Shown here piece after piece: positions 52,801 through 62,021 of a stretch of DNA of 64,000 nt. Positions within the stretch are counted from its first letter, which is position 1; every line of letters starts with the position of its first letter. The notes under the pieces are model-generated. The model was given only the letters and a program-made list of their open reading frames with translations, had not been told where the DNA came from and made no database searches. The stretch covers positions 1-64,000 of the forward strand of contig JAGXHG010000037.1 in assembly GCA_024636345.1 (NCBI GenBank). The letters run 5' to 3'. The DNA is from Desulfobulbaceae bacterium (GTDB lineage Bacteria; Desulfobacterota; Desulfobulbia; Desulfobulbales; Desulfocapsaceae). The position numbers and the translations under genes were made by a program.

Positions 52801-53977
52801 TGAGATGCGCTGGGAATCAATCCTTGAAAAAAGCGACCAGCTCATCCTTAAACATGCAGAGACCGATCAATGGACTGAGATCTGGCGGGTTGATGTCAGT
52901 CCGATCTACCACATCGAAACGGCGGGGATTCCGGTTATCCTCCATCAACAGGGAGCGCGCTGGTATCCGACCTGGCATCCCTGGCCTGGCGAAGAAGTAA
53001 CACTGCACATCTCACGCCCTGAGGGCATCGACGGCCAAACCCTCACCATTGACAGGAGTTCTCTCCAGCTGCGTCCCGGAAAGCGGGCCAGCGAGGGCAA
53101 GTTGGACCTGTCAATCCGCAGCAGTCAAGGGGGACAGCATACCATCACCCTGCCTGCCGCAGCGCAACTGCAGAAGGTCACCATCAACGGTACCATTCAG
53201 CAGATTCGTCATGATGGCTCCAGAATCTCGTTGCCGATCATTCCGGGAAAACAGGATATCTCCCTTGAATGGCGTGAGCCTTCCGATTTAAGCGTTTTCT
53301 ACAGAACACCGCAGATTGATCTCGGCATGGCAAACGTCAACGCCGCCATCGATATGACCCTGCCGCAGGACAGATGGCCACTCTTTCTGGGCGGGCCTTT
53401 GATGGGCCCTGCTATTTTGTACTGGTCAACTTTGCTGGTGGTAGCGCTGGTGGCCTTCGCGATCAGTCAAAGCGGCCTGACACCCCTGAGATTTCACCAG
53501 CTGTTCCTGTTAGGCGTCGGCATGAGCATGAGCAATCTCTTCAGTTGCCTATTGGTGGTGGGCTGGCTTGTCGCCCTCCATTTCCGGAAGTCAATCAGAG
53601 CAGAGATAGATAAGAACTCCTTCAATCTGATCCAGACCGGTCTCAGTTTCCTGACCGTGCTGGCCATGATGGCCCTGGTCTGGGCGATCAGCCAGGGACT
53701 GCTGGGACACCCTGACATGAATATTATCGGCAATGGATCCAACAGCAGGATGCTGCGCTGGTATCAAGACATCAGCGGACACCATCTGCCGCAGGCCTGG
53801 CTGTTCTCCATTCCCATGCTCGCCTACAGAGTGGCGATGCTGGCCTGGGCCCTGTGGATCTCGTTTACCCTGCTCGGACTGCTGAAATGGGGTTGGAAAA
53901 TCGTAAGTGAGCCGATGCTCTGGGACAGTAGCCCGAAGAAAAAGACTGAGAAGACAAAAGAGGAAGGAGAAATCTGA
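49868..53977 (+). CDS. Very large envelope protein of unknown function (about 1.37 kaa; ORF track gives 1397 aa from 49784)
   Basis: Signal-like MNFCARIIFLFILTWFSPDISQAADPAK; long beta-rich segments and several TM clusters. Confidence 0.75.
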   Translation: MNFCARIIFLFILTWFSPDISQAADPAKIPPPLAPWVDWVLQGHEEELLCPPSYNDSSVLLCEWPSQLDIKVTEQEGSFRQQWLIQHERWLQLPGDAEHWPINVKVNDQPALVMNREGVPKILVKSGSYEISGHFQWSRLPEYLIIPAHTGLISLILKDRFIDFPTFDSDNRLWLQTSREKTEKIENSLTLQTFRLIDDTIPSKMATLLKLDIGGAAREVVLGPAFVTGQTIPLSLSGDLPARLEPDGRIRVQVRPGQWTIKLSTRQVGPITAYQWARPDDQFWPSEEIISFQAHPDLRTVEIKGALPVDPLLTSMPEEWRTFPAYRILAGDTLQFKETRRGSPQPPPDQLSLQRNLWLRFDGSGYTFQDIISGQKNNGWRLEMVPPIELGRVMVNNREQFITKRAGSEKAGVEVREGQLQLTADSTYSGRISSLPATGWDHDFQKVNATLHLPPGWKLLNATGIDSIADTWIERWSLLDFFLVIIFTLTVARLYARPTLTVIAFLSYVLSYHESGAPRWVWLAILVGVALLRHLPAGKFRQIIKGYQTFTLLTLMVIAIPFTINQLRVGIYPQLEKPWQSMTTFTERKAAPQAPPAQTVKGLAPNAVLMESAMDAVSQPAEMARGAMDKANRLMSKSAVPISPYQSQVPQYDPKMIQQTGPGLPAWQWNAIPMNWSGPVQRDQHITFTLIGPKTNLVLAFARVLLMSLLALGLLNISWHPGRGWRLPDWKTYFILPFLLGFLYGAAPARAGEIPSPELFEQLRTRLLEKADCFPDCADISNMAVTLSPETLILTMQVDSQLDGAIPLPGHANHWLPQQVFVDDTPATALFRAEQQVWVLVPEGKHQIRLQGKIPSQNTIQLPLPLRPHHITTDIQGWIVEGIHEGIADNQLQFKRVVNKEESSTQILESGILPPFVLIERTLMLGLTWKVETRIIRTSPSGSAIVLGIPLLPGESVLTEGVRVQEGLAKITLDAEDSEMRWESILEKSDQLILKHAETDQWTEIWRVDVSPIYHIETAGIPVILHQQGARWYPTWHPWPGEEVTLHISRPEGIDGQTLTIDRSSLQLRPGKRASEGKLDLSIRSSQGGQHTITLPAAAQLQKVTINGTIQQIRHDGSRISLPIIPGKQDISLEWREPSDLSVFYRTPQIDLGMANVNAAIDMTLPQDRWPLFLGGPLMGPAILYWSTLLVVALVAFAISQSGLTPLRFHQLFLLGVGMSMSNLFSCLLVVGWLVALHFRKSIRAEIDKNSFNLIQTGLSFLTVLAMMALVWAISQGLLGHPDMNIIGNGSNSRMLRWYQDISGHHLPQAWLFSIPMLAYRVAMLAWALWISFTLLGLLKWGWKIVSEPMLWDSSPKKKTEKTKEEGEI

Positions 53978-54022
53978 TTTTTTCTCGCGTGGAGATCATT
54001 CATTTATTCAAAAGAAGAGAGA

Positions 54023-55600
54023 TCATGAACAAACTTGGGCAATATGCAATGCCGACTTGATGCCATTGGTGCCGCTGGAGATGATGCCGCCGGCATAGCC
54101 GCTGCCTTCACCGACCAGATACAGATTTTCAAAACCGCAGCAACGTCCGTCTGCCTCGCGCAGAACCTGAATAGGCGAGGATGTCTTGCTCTCCAGACCC
54201 ATGATGGTTCCGGTTTCAAAGCCTTTGATCTTGCGGCTGAACTCCTTCAGCCCTTCCCGGATGGAGACGCTGATCTCCTGCGGTAAAAGATTCCACAAGG
54301 GCGCGGGCGTTAGCCCTAAGGGATAACTGGACTGCACATCACCTCTTGGCTCCTTGCAGTGGATAAAGTCATCGATCCGGCAGTAGGGGGCCTGATAGCC
54401 CTTGCCATGGTGGAAAAAATCCTGCTCGAGAGCCCCCAGCCAGTCAAGGGCCTCCAGGGCGCTCAGCTCCCGGCCCAGCAGATGATGCAGATTAACCCCC
54501 GCGACACAGCCGGCATTAGCAAACTGCCCATCCCGCTTATAGAGACTCATGCCGTTGACGATATTGGTGTCGGCATAGGCGGTGGCCGGGACCACCACCC
54601 CGCCGGGACACATGCAGAAAGTGTAGACCGGCAGCTTACCGTCCCCCTTAGAGGTCAAGCGATACTCAGCCGCTTTCACCCCGGGCAGCTCTTCCCGCCC
54701 CCATTGGGCACGATTGATAAGGGCCTGCGGATGTTCCACCCGGCAGCCAATGGCAAAATTCTTGGGCCTGAACCCCACCCCCTTACCAATCAGCATGCGA
54801 TAGGTCTCATGGGCGGAATGGCCAGGGGCGATGACATAATAATCCGCCTCAATGGTCCCCTGATCAGTCAAGGCGCTGACAACCCGGCCGTTTTGCACCT
54901 CAAGATCTGTCAGCAGGGTCTCAAAGCGCATGGAGCCGCCAATCCTGATGAACTCCTCACGTAAGCCCCTGACAATATTTTTCAGGTTATCACTGCCAAG
55001 ATGCGGATGGGCCAGATAGCGTATTTCCGGCGGTGCGCCGGCCTGAATATAACTCTCGAGGATAAAAGCCTTTTCCAGAGAGATGTTTTTCGTGCGTGAC
55101 GTCAGCTTGCCATCGGAAAAAGTCCCTGCCCCTCCCTCACCAAAGGCGTAATTACCCTTGGCGTCAAAGACCCCACTCTCTTCAAAGACCCTGATCCCCT
55201 CCTCCCTCTTCCGAACCTCAGCCCCCCGTTCAATCAGAGTGGTCTCAAAACCGGCCTTCTGCAGGACAAAGGCAGCAAAGAAACCAGCCGGTCCGCTGCC
55301 AACAACCAGAGCTTTTTCTTTTCTCTTCCTAAAAGGGATATGCAATAGAGGAGGAGCAGGCGGCACCTCTCCCGGAATCTCAGGAGAGAGAACAGAAAGC
55401 TGCGCCAGCCAATGGATATTCCCTTTTTTCCGGGCATCCAGACTTTTATGGACTATCTGTACGGAAAAGTCCCGCAAGCCCTCTGCCTTTGACACCAAGG
55501 CATGCAACAGCTCCTGCGAATAATCAGGAGGCAGCTTGACTGTAATTTCTTTATATCCCATTCCTCTGTATCCTCTCTGAAGAGAGCGCCGCACACTCAC
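54023..55600 (-). CDS. FAD-dependent oxidoreductase-like protein (COG2509 type)
   Basis: KALVVGSGPAGFFAAFVLQKAGFETTLIERGAEVRKR, GEGGAGTFSDGKLTSRTK, LYLVGEGSGYAGGIISSGTNGIKSAL. Confidence 0.88.
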   Translation of the reverse strand: MSVRRSLQRGYRGMGYKEITVKLPPDYSQELLHALVSKAEGLRDFSVQIVHKSLDARKKGNIHWLAQLSVLSPEIPGEVPPAPPLLHIPFRKRKEKALVVGSGPAGFFAAFVLQKAGFETTLIERGAEVRKREEGIRVFEESGVFDAKGNYAFGEGGAGTFSDGKLTSRTKNISLEKAFILESYIQAGAPPEIRYLAHPHLGSDNLKNIVRGLREEFIRIGGSMRFETLLTDLEVQNGRVVSALTDQGTIEADYYVIAPGHSAHETYRMLIGKGVGFRPKNFAIGCRVEHPQALINRAQWGREELPGVKAAEYRLTSKGDGKLPVYTFCMCPGGVVVPATAYADTNIVNGMSLYKRDGQFANAGCVAGVNLHHLLGRELSALEALDWLGALEQDFFHHGKGYQAPYCRIDDFIHCKEPRGDVQSSYPLGLTPAPLWNLLPQEISVSIREGLKEFSRKIKGFETGTIMGLESKTSSPIQVLREADGRCCGFENLYLVGEGSGYAGGIISSGTNGIKSALHIAQVCS

Positions 55601-55644
55601 GCAAGGAGAACACCAGCCATGCCACTCTTTCCACTATCTCCTTT

Positions 55645-55908
55645 CTATCTTTCGATGATTTTCTTGATGCGCGCATAACTGTTCATGAGCTCTTCACCGA
55701 CGAGTTTAACCGCGGCCCCCACATCCTTCAAACTTTCTCCACCCTCACGGGCCACCACAGGGGTCTTGGCCTTCAGATGCTCCCACTTTTTCTCGGCCAC
55801 AGCCCATTCATCCTTGGCTTCGGCCTTGGCCAGATGCATCTTCAATACAATTTCATCGCGCTGCTGCGCTACTTTCTGCATAAAGGTATCTATGTCTTTC
55901 TCTTCCAT
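55645..55908 (-). CDS. Small coiled-coil hypothetical protein (87 aa)
   Basis: MEEKDIDTFMQKVAQQRDEIVLKMHLAKAEAKDEWAVAEKKWEHLKAK; internal Met preferred over 56004. Confidence 0.65.
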   Translation of the reverse strand: MEEKDIDTFMQKVAQQRDEIVLKMHLAKAEAKDEWAVAEKKWEHLKAKTPVVAREGGESLKDVGAAVKLVGEELMNSYARIKKIIER

Positions 55909-56149
55909 GCTGGTTTCTCCTTTTGTATGTTGATTTATAGTGCAAAAGCCAAACATTCGAGAAGGTAACTTCCTTATTAGAGTTATAAGCCATGGAAGAA
56001 ACAAGTCAAGAAATTCTCTTGAGGGACATCCTTGTATTCCCCGGAGGTCTCATTGAAGAGCAAGGGAAATGCACACCGAGTTCAGATCAATGATTGCAAA
56101 GGATAGTCAAAGGGTATAAACTTAAAAAAAATAGAAATCAGGATTTTCA

Positions 56150-57013
56150 TTGACACTCAAGGCTCCTTCAATTCAATATTTTGTTAGATCATCACTGACA
56201 ACCTTTCCCGGATCACACCCCTTGAAAACAATGCCATCCCCTGTGTCTCTTCAAATTCCAGCTGTCCAGTGCGAGCAGGTCTCTTTTTCCTATGGAGAGA
56301 TCCCTATCCTCACCGATGTCTCCTTTTCCATTCAAAAACTGGATGCCGTGGCCCTGGTTGGCCCTAATGGCGGCGGTAAATCAACGCTGCTCAAGCTGAT
56401 CCTTGGCCTCCTCACCCCGCAGACAGGCACCATTAAGGTCTTAGGCGTCACCCCGCAACAGGCGCGGAGAAAGATCGGCTACATGCCCCAACACCTGCAG
56501 TATGATCCTTCTTTTCCCGTCTCCGTCATGGATGTGGTCCTCATGGGCCGAGCCGGTTCCATCGGTTTGGGGCGTTATAGCGCCGAAGATCGGCGAATTG
56601 CCATGCAGGCCATGGCCGAACTGGCCGTTGACGGACTGGCATCCCGGCCGTTCAACAGCCTGTCGGGCGGACAGCGGCAGCGTATTCTCATTGCCCGCGC
56701 CCTGGCCTGTGAACCGGAGATCCTGCTCCTCGATGAACCCACCGCCAACGTCGATCCCGGCGTTGAGCTCCAGTTCTTCGAGATCCTTAAGGAGCTGGCC
56801 AACCGGGTGACGGTCCTCACCGTCTCCCATGACCTCGGTTTTGTCTCTCAAATGGTGAGCCGGGTCTTCTGCGTCAATCGGCAGGTCAAGATCCATCCGA
56901 CATCTGAGTTGACTGGTGAGATTATTCATGAGATGTATGGCGGCGATGTGCGGATGGTCCGGCACGATCACTGCTGTTCTGAACAGGGGCACTCCCATGC
57001 TGACATACTTTAA
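56150..57013 (+). CDS. Metal (Zn/Mn) ABC transporter ATP-binding protein; start uncertain
   Basis: GPNGGGKSTLLKLILGLL, LSGGQRQRILIARALACEPEILLLDEPTANVD, C-terminal HDHCCSEQGHSH. Confidence 0.93.
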   Translation: MTLKAPSIQYFVRSSLTTFPGSHPLKTMPSPVSLQIPAVQCEQVSFSYGEIPILTDVSFSIQKLDAVALVGPNGGGKSTLLKLILGLLTPQTGTIKVLGVTPQQARRKIGYMPQHLQYDPSFPVSVMDVVLMGRAGSIGLGRYSAEDRRIAMQAMAELAVDGLASRPFNSLSGGQRQRILIARALACEPEILLLDEPTANVDPGVELQFFEILKELANRVTVLTVSHDLGFVSQMVSRVFCVNRQVKIHPTSELTGEIIHEMYGGDVRMVRHDHCCSEQGHSHADIL

Positions 57014-57845
57014 CGCCCTCACCGACCCCAACATGGTCTTTCTCCGCTATGCCCTTTTTGCTGGACTCCTGGCCGCCCCGGCCTTCGGCATCATCGGCAC
57101 CTATGTGGTGGCGCGAAGAATGACCTATCTGGCAGGTGCCATTGCCCACTGCGTCCTGGGAGGAATCGGCGCTGCCCTCTACTGCCAGGACCGATATGAA
57201 CTGGTCTGGCTGACCCCGATGCTGGGCGCCATTGTCGCCGCCATCGGGGCGGCCCTACTTATCGGCCTGATCAGTCTGCGCTCGCGCGAACGGGTTGATT
57301 CGGTGATTGGCGCCATCTGGGTACTCGGCATGGCCACGGGTATCATCTTTATTGCCAAAACTCCCGGCTACATTGACCCCATGAGTTATCTCTTCGGCAA
57401 TATCCTGATGATCACCGGTCGTGATCTTCTAACCATTGCCGTTCTCGATGTGATCGTGATCGGCTTGGGGCTCCTCAGCTACAACCGGATGATCGCCGTC
57501 TGTTTTGATGAGGAATTTGCCCGTCTGCGCGGGATCAGAACGGAACTCTACTCCCTGCTGCTGCTCTGCCTCACCGCACTCACCATTGTCCTGATGGTCA
57601 GGGTGGTGGGGATCGTGATGGTGATCGCCCTCTTTACCCTGCCGGCCGCCACCGCCTCCCATTTCAGCACCCGGATATGGCAAATGATGCTTTTTGCCAC
57701 CCTGCTCGGCATGATCTCGGTTGCCGGCGGCCTGTCCCTCAGCTATGGCCTCGACCTGCCCAGTGGACCTACCATCGTCATGCTTGCCGGATTTTTTTAT
57801 CTGACAGTTATTATCGGCAAAGGCTTGAAGAACAGACTGCGATAA
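56997..57845 (+). CDS. Metal ABC transporter permease (ZnuB/MntB family)
   Basis: LAGAIAHCVLGGIGAALY, multiple TMs, overlaps end of the ATPase gene. Confidence 0.92.
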   Translation: MLTYFNALTDPNMVFLRYALFAGLLAAPAFGIIGTYVVARRMTYLAGAIAHCVLGGIGAALYCQDRYELVWLTPMLGAIVAAIGAALLIGLISLRSRERVDSVIGAIWVLGMATGIIFIAKTPGYIDPMSYLFGNILMITGRDLLTIAVLDVIVIGLGLLSYNRMIAVCFDEEFARLRGIRTELYSLLLLCLTALTIVLMVRVVGIVMVIALFTLPAATASHFSTRIWQMMLFATLLGMISVAGGLSLSYGLDLPSGPTIVMLAGFFYLTVIIGKGLKNRLR

Positions 57846-58622
57846 CAGAAGTGGCCCGGGAAATTTGAACAAGTCCTTAAATCGAAAAGCTGCTCCCAAT
57901 ACTACCCTCTCATGGGCTATAAATCATGGAGCATGAACATGGTTTAGCCAGCAAGACATACCCTCATCTTATTCCTCTCATTTTTTTCTACTCCTCGCTT
58001 AGATTTTCTGCGGGCCGTCCTGACCGCGCGGGCAAAGAGCTCCTCCAAAATGATCTGGCTATCGAAACAAGAGAGGAGTCAACGCCCTGTATCCACAATT
58101 TTTCATTTCAAAAAGTTTTGCTTCTACCAGACTTACATGATACTCTTTTTAAGATGGTGAGAAAAAACTCTCTACTCCCCGACCAATCGTTATTTTATTA
58201 TTAATGGGGCACGTTTTCTTTCACTCACAGTGATCGAACGAGAGGCCTTTCATAACTATTCATTTTGCTCACAGAGTAAAATGAATCGCAGAGCCACTGC
58301 GATGAGTCGTTTTCGCCGACATTGCGGTTTTTGTCGAGTTCAGAAACCGGCTAATGCGATGTTGCCGGATTTTCAGTCCACGAAATCAAATCCAGCGACT
58401 TCAAGTCGATGGTCGGTTAGTGGTGGATAGAGGGAAAGAAGAAGGGCAATAATGCCAAAGTGGGCTCACCGGGCGCCGCACTCGAGAGTGCACTATGGAT
58501 TTTATGTTGTGGCATGATATCTGGTGGACAACTGAATGGGCAGCAGAAGATTCGCTGGCAGCTTTTCCGGATTGTGAAAAATACCAGCACACTAGAGAAT
58601 GACTAACTAAACAGGAGGAGTC

Positions 58623-59870
58623 ATGTGTCGCAAAGTATCCTATCTCGAGTTTCTCTCTATCGTGACATTTGTTGTTTGTCTGTTTTTTCTCCACTTCGCT
58701 CCCTGGGCGCTGGCCAATACCTATACGGTCAACGATACTGCCGATTATACCTTCCCCCCGTCCGACGGTGATCCTATTTGCTTCCGTTGGGCCATCACTC
58801 TGGCGAATAATCATGCTGGCAGCGACACCATTATATTGCCGGCCGGAACCTATGTACTGTCGTCTTCCACAATCTCGACTACTAAAGAAAACAATAATGC
58901 GCAAGGGGACTTGGACATACTGGATGATCTGATCATCATCGGAGCAGGAGCAGGGCAGACAATTGTGGATGGTAATGGTGGCGATCGAGTGTTTGATATC
59001 ATATACAGCGATACGGTTTCTCTGAGCGGGATGACGATCAGAAACGGCAAGGCACCCACGGGAGACATGGGCGGAGGAGGGATTCGTACTTCTGCCGGAA
59101 CCTTGACTTTAGATAAGGTTATTGTCAGCAACAACAGTATTGCAACAGGGACCGGCGCCAATGACTACGGCGGCGGGGTGGGAAATAATGGAGTCTGTAC
59201 CATCATCAACAGTACCATCGCCAATAATGCAGCCTATAAAGGCGGTGGTGTCTCCAATAATGGATCAAGTATAGCTGTGTTTATGAGTACCATAAGCGGC
59301 AACACAGATAGCGTAGCTGCAGGCGGGATGTTAAGCATAAGCAACACTCTTGTTGTGAACTCCACAATCAGTGGCAACAGTTCGACTTCGGGGACAGGTG
59401 GCCTCTTCAGTTTCGGTGCAAACACAATAATCTCCACCACGATTACCAATAACTCGTCGGTAAGCGGAACCGATGGATACTGTAATGGTACGGGTGCAAC
59501 CCTGTCGGTGCAAAACAGCATCATCGCTCAGAATGAAGATAACAATTGCTGCTATTCTATAGGGATGACGTCAAACGGATATAATCTTGAAGACACAAAC
59601 ACCTGCGGTTTCACCAAAGCAAGCGACTTGATAAACAGTGATCCTAAGCTTGCCTCCCTGCAAAATAACGGCGGGCCTACCTTTACCCATGCGCTGCAGA
59701 GCGGTAGCCCTGCCATCGACGCAGGAACTTCTGTTAATATGTTTCCCAATGATCAGCGGGGCAAAAAACGTCCCTGCGGCGCCGGCTATGATATCGGCGC
59801 CTATGAAAAATGTTCGGGTCTTCTCCTGTTTATCCCGGCAATTATTGGTAACAGTAAATCAACGCAGTGA
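58623..59870 (+). CDS. Secreted right-handed beta-helix / choice-of-anchor-type protein
   Basis: Signal peptide, NTYTVNDTADYTFPPSDGDPICFRWAITLANNHAGSDTIILPAGTYVLSS, Asn/Gly/Ser-rich helix repeats, NNGGPTFTHALQSGSPAIDAG. Confidence 0.88.
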   Translation: MCRKVSYLEFLSIVTFVVCLFFLHFAPWALANTYTVNDTADYTFPPSDGDPICFRWAITLANNHAGSDTIILPAGTYVLSSSTISTTKENNNAQGDLDILDDLIIIGAGAGQTIVDGNGGDRVFDIIYSDTVSLSGMTIRNGKAPTGDMGGGGIRTSAGTLTLDKVIVSNNSIATGTGANDYGGGVGNNGVCTIINSTIANNAAYKGGGVSNNGSSIAVFMSTISGNTDSVAAGGMLSISNTLVVNSTISGNSSTSGTGGLFSFGANTIISTTITNNSSVSGTDGYCNGTGATLSVQNSIIAQNEDNNCCYSIGMTSNGYNLEDTNTCGFTKASDLINSDPKLASLQNNGGPTFTHALQSGSPAIDAGTSVNMFPNDQRGKKRPCGAGYDIGAYEKCSGLLLFIPAIIGNSKSTQ

Positions 59871-59961
59871 AAAAATAATGACCGGAATAATCTGGTTATA
59901 TGAGTGTTGTGCCATTTATTGACATTGGATTTTTCGTTTATTTCACCGCCAAGGAGACCTT

Positions 59962-60519
59962 GTGGAACACTATCTTGTCAAAGACCTCATGGTTCCCATT
60001 TCTGAATATGCAGTTGTCGTAGTCGGAACGCCACTTATCGAAGCCATCCGTGTTCTTGAAAAAGCACAGGAAATATATACCATCAGTAAATATCAGCACC
60101 GAGCCATCCTTGTGCTCGACGAGAACGGCCATATCGTCGGAAAAATCAGCCAACTGAGAGCTCTCAAGGCGCTTGAACCCGAATTCGAATTCAATGATAA
60201 GATTGCAGAGTTGCAAAAATTCAAATTCAGCGAGGCCTATATCGCCCAACTCCAAAACAAATACCGTTCCCAGAGAAAAATCATAACAGAAAGCGCCCTG
60301 CGGGAAGCAGCAAACAAAAAAGTTGAAGAGTTCATGCAAGCTCCCTCGCCAGGAGAATATGTTTCTGATGATTGCAGCCTGGACACAGCCATCCTGCAAC
60401 TAACTGCCGGGCCGCACCTTTCCCTGCTGGTAACCCGAGACAAACAGATCGTTGGTATCCTGAGAATTTCAGATGTCTTTGCCGCTGTTTTTCATGAGAT
60501 GATGACCCTGAAGCCATAG
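59962..60519 (+). CDS. CBS-domain protein
   Basis: VKDLMVPISEYAVVVVGTPLIEAIRVLEKAQ...HRAILVLDENGHIVGKISQLRAL. Confidence 0.88.
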   Translation: MEHYLVKDLMVPISEYAVVVVGTPLIEAIRVLEKAQEIYTISKYQHRAILVLDENGHIVGKISQLRALKALEPEFEFNDKIAELQKFKFSEAYIAQLQNKYRSQRKIITESALREAANKKVEEFMQAPSPGEYVSDDCSLDTAILQLTAGPHLSLLVTRDKQIVGILRISDVFAAVFHEMMTLKP

Positions 60520-60597
60520 CAGTCAAGCCGCTTTCCACCTGCAGCTTGATATGAGACAAGCCCCATCACAGAGCACGGAGACTATGAAGAGAACATC

Positions 60598-62019
60598 ATG
60601 AATGAACTGGAAAAACTCTTTAACAGAATTGTTCAGCGAGTAAATATCAACCTCCGAGAACTTAATTTTGATGTCAGCCCATTTGCAATAGAACTCATTC
60701 CGCCCGATCAAATGAGCAAATTCTATGCCTTCTACGGTATAACCCCAGATCATCCACCAGATCTCCATTTCGAACATTCCGCAATTGCCGGCAGTTACTT
60801 CCTAGGCAAATCCCGAGTCAGAAACTCGCTCCTTTACAAGAGCGATATCCGCGGCGATGAGTTGAAACACAAAGACCAGACCATCAGTTTCAAGAATCTC
60901 ACTCTGGCCCTGACCAAAGACGAAATCATCGACATTGAAGACAGTGCCCTGATCAAGACCCTGGTGCATAACTACTCCCATGACCCTGAGACACCGGAGA
61001 AATTTTTCATAAAAGATACTCTGGCAATGGATTACTCAAATATCCACGGTTCCCCATCCGATGGCTGTTTTCTCGCCCCCTACGCCACCGTTGACCTGAC
61101 AACTATGCGTGATTGTGTAATCGGCGCCTATTCCTACATTCAGGCAGGAGAGATCTCTCATCTCAATGTTGATCCGGGTACGATCTGGGTTAACAGTCCT
61201 GGTAAGTTCAACTTCTTCTATAAATATCCGTTAACGCTTCTTGATCGCTATGTTTCCCTCTCCCCGGACAAAGTTCCCTGGGGCATCCTCATTGATTTTA
61301 TTGAGGAACGGAAAATTGAATTTCAACGGGTGTTCGATTTCGTTAATCTGGAAGCGATCGAGTCTATCCCCAAAACAGCCTCCCTGGACCGCTATGCAGT
61401 GGTATTACCCAATATCAAGATCGCCGACAACGTGCTCGTTTCGCAACGGGCCTATATTGAAAATTCGACCCTTGGCAGAGGGGCAAATGCCCAGGAAAAC
61501 TGTTTCATCATCAATTCACACCTTGAGGCATACAACGTTACCGCCCATGGGGCAAAGATCATTGAAGCAGAGCTGGGTTCAGGAACCTTTGTCGGTTTTA
61601 ACAGTTTTCTTTGCGGAAAGAAGGAAAGCAGGCTGAAGATTGGCGCGGGTTGTGTGATTATGCCGCACACCATCATAGATATAGAACAAGCACTGGAGAT
61701 ACCAGCCAACCAACTGGTCTGGGGATTGGTGAGAGACAAGGCAGAACTTGCCAAAAACTCCATCGCACTGGAAAAAATGGCCAGTATTGAACCATCATTT
61801 TCACAAGGAGAAATGCATTTTGAAGGCAATGGCGCGCTGTTTGTCAAGGCATTCAAGGAGCGCATCCAGCATATATTGGAGGTCAATGGAGCCTTCTTTG
61901 CAGACGGAAAAAATGCCGGCCACGCGCAGAAGAACCAAAAACTGTCTCTAAATACCATCCAACCTTTTCAGTTTGGCCCCATGGAAGGCATGTATCCAAA
62001 TATCAGGATATTACCATAA
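60598..62019 (+). CDS. Left-handed beta-helix (hexapeptide-like) protein, possible transferase
   Basis: Hexapeptide-like repeats (NIKIADNVLVSQRAYIENSTLGRGANAQENCFIINS); similar to uncharacterised transferase-annotated proteins. Confidence 0.7.
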   Translation: MNELEKLFNRIVQRVNINLRELNFDVSPFAIELIPPDQMSKFYAFYGITPDHPPDLHFEHSAIAGSYFLGKSRVRNSLLYKSDIRGDELKHKDQTISFKNLTLALTKDEIIDIEDSALIKTLVHNYSHDPETPEKFFIKDTLAMDYSNIHGSPSDGCFLAPYATVDLTTMRDCVIGAYSYIQAGEISHLNVDPGTIWVNSPGKFNFFYKYPLTLLDRYVSLSPDKVPWGILIDFIEERKIEFQRVFDFVNLEAIESIPKTASLDRYAVVLPNIKIADNVLVSQRAYIENSTLGRGANAQENCFIINSHLEAYNVTAHGAKIIEAELGSGTFVGFNSFLCGKKESRLKIGAGCVIMPHTIIDIEQALEIPANQLVWGLVRDKAELAKNSIALEKMASIEPSFSQGEMHFEGNGALFVKAFKERIQHILEVNGAFFADGKNAGHAQKNQKLSLNTIQPFQFGPMEGMYPNIRILP

Positions 62020-62021
62020 AC

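Noticed and set aside
57926-58204. 92-aa ORF after the metal permease
   Set aside because: No plausible RBS or domain; considered non-coding.
57846-58622. c-di-GMP (GEMM) riboswitch upstream of the beta-helix gene
   Set aside because: No match by eye to the conserved GEMM core sequences.
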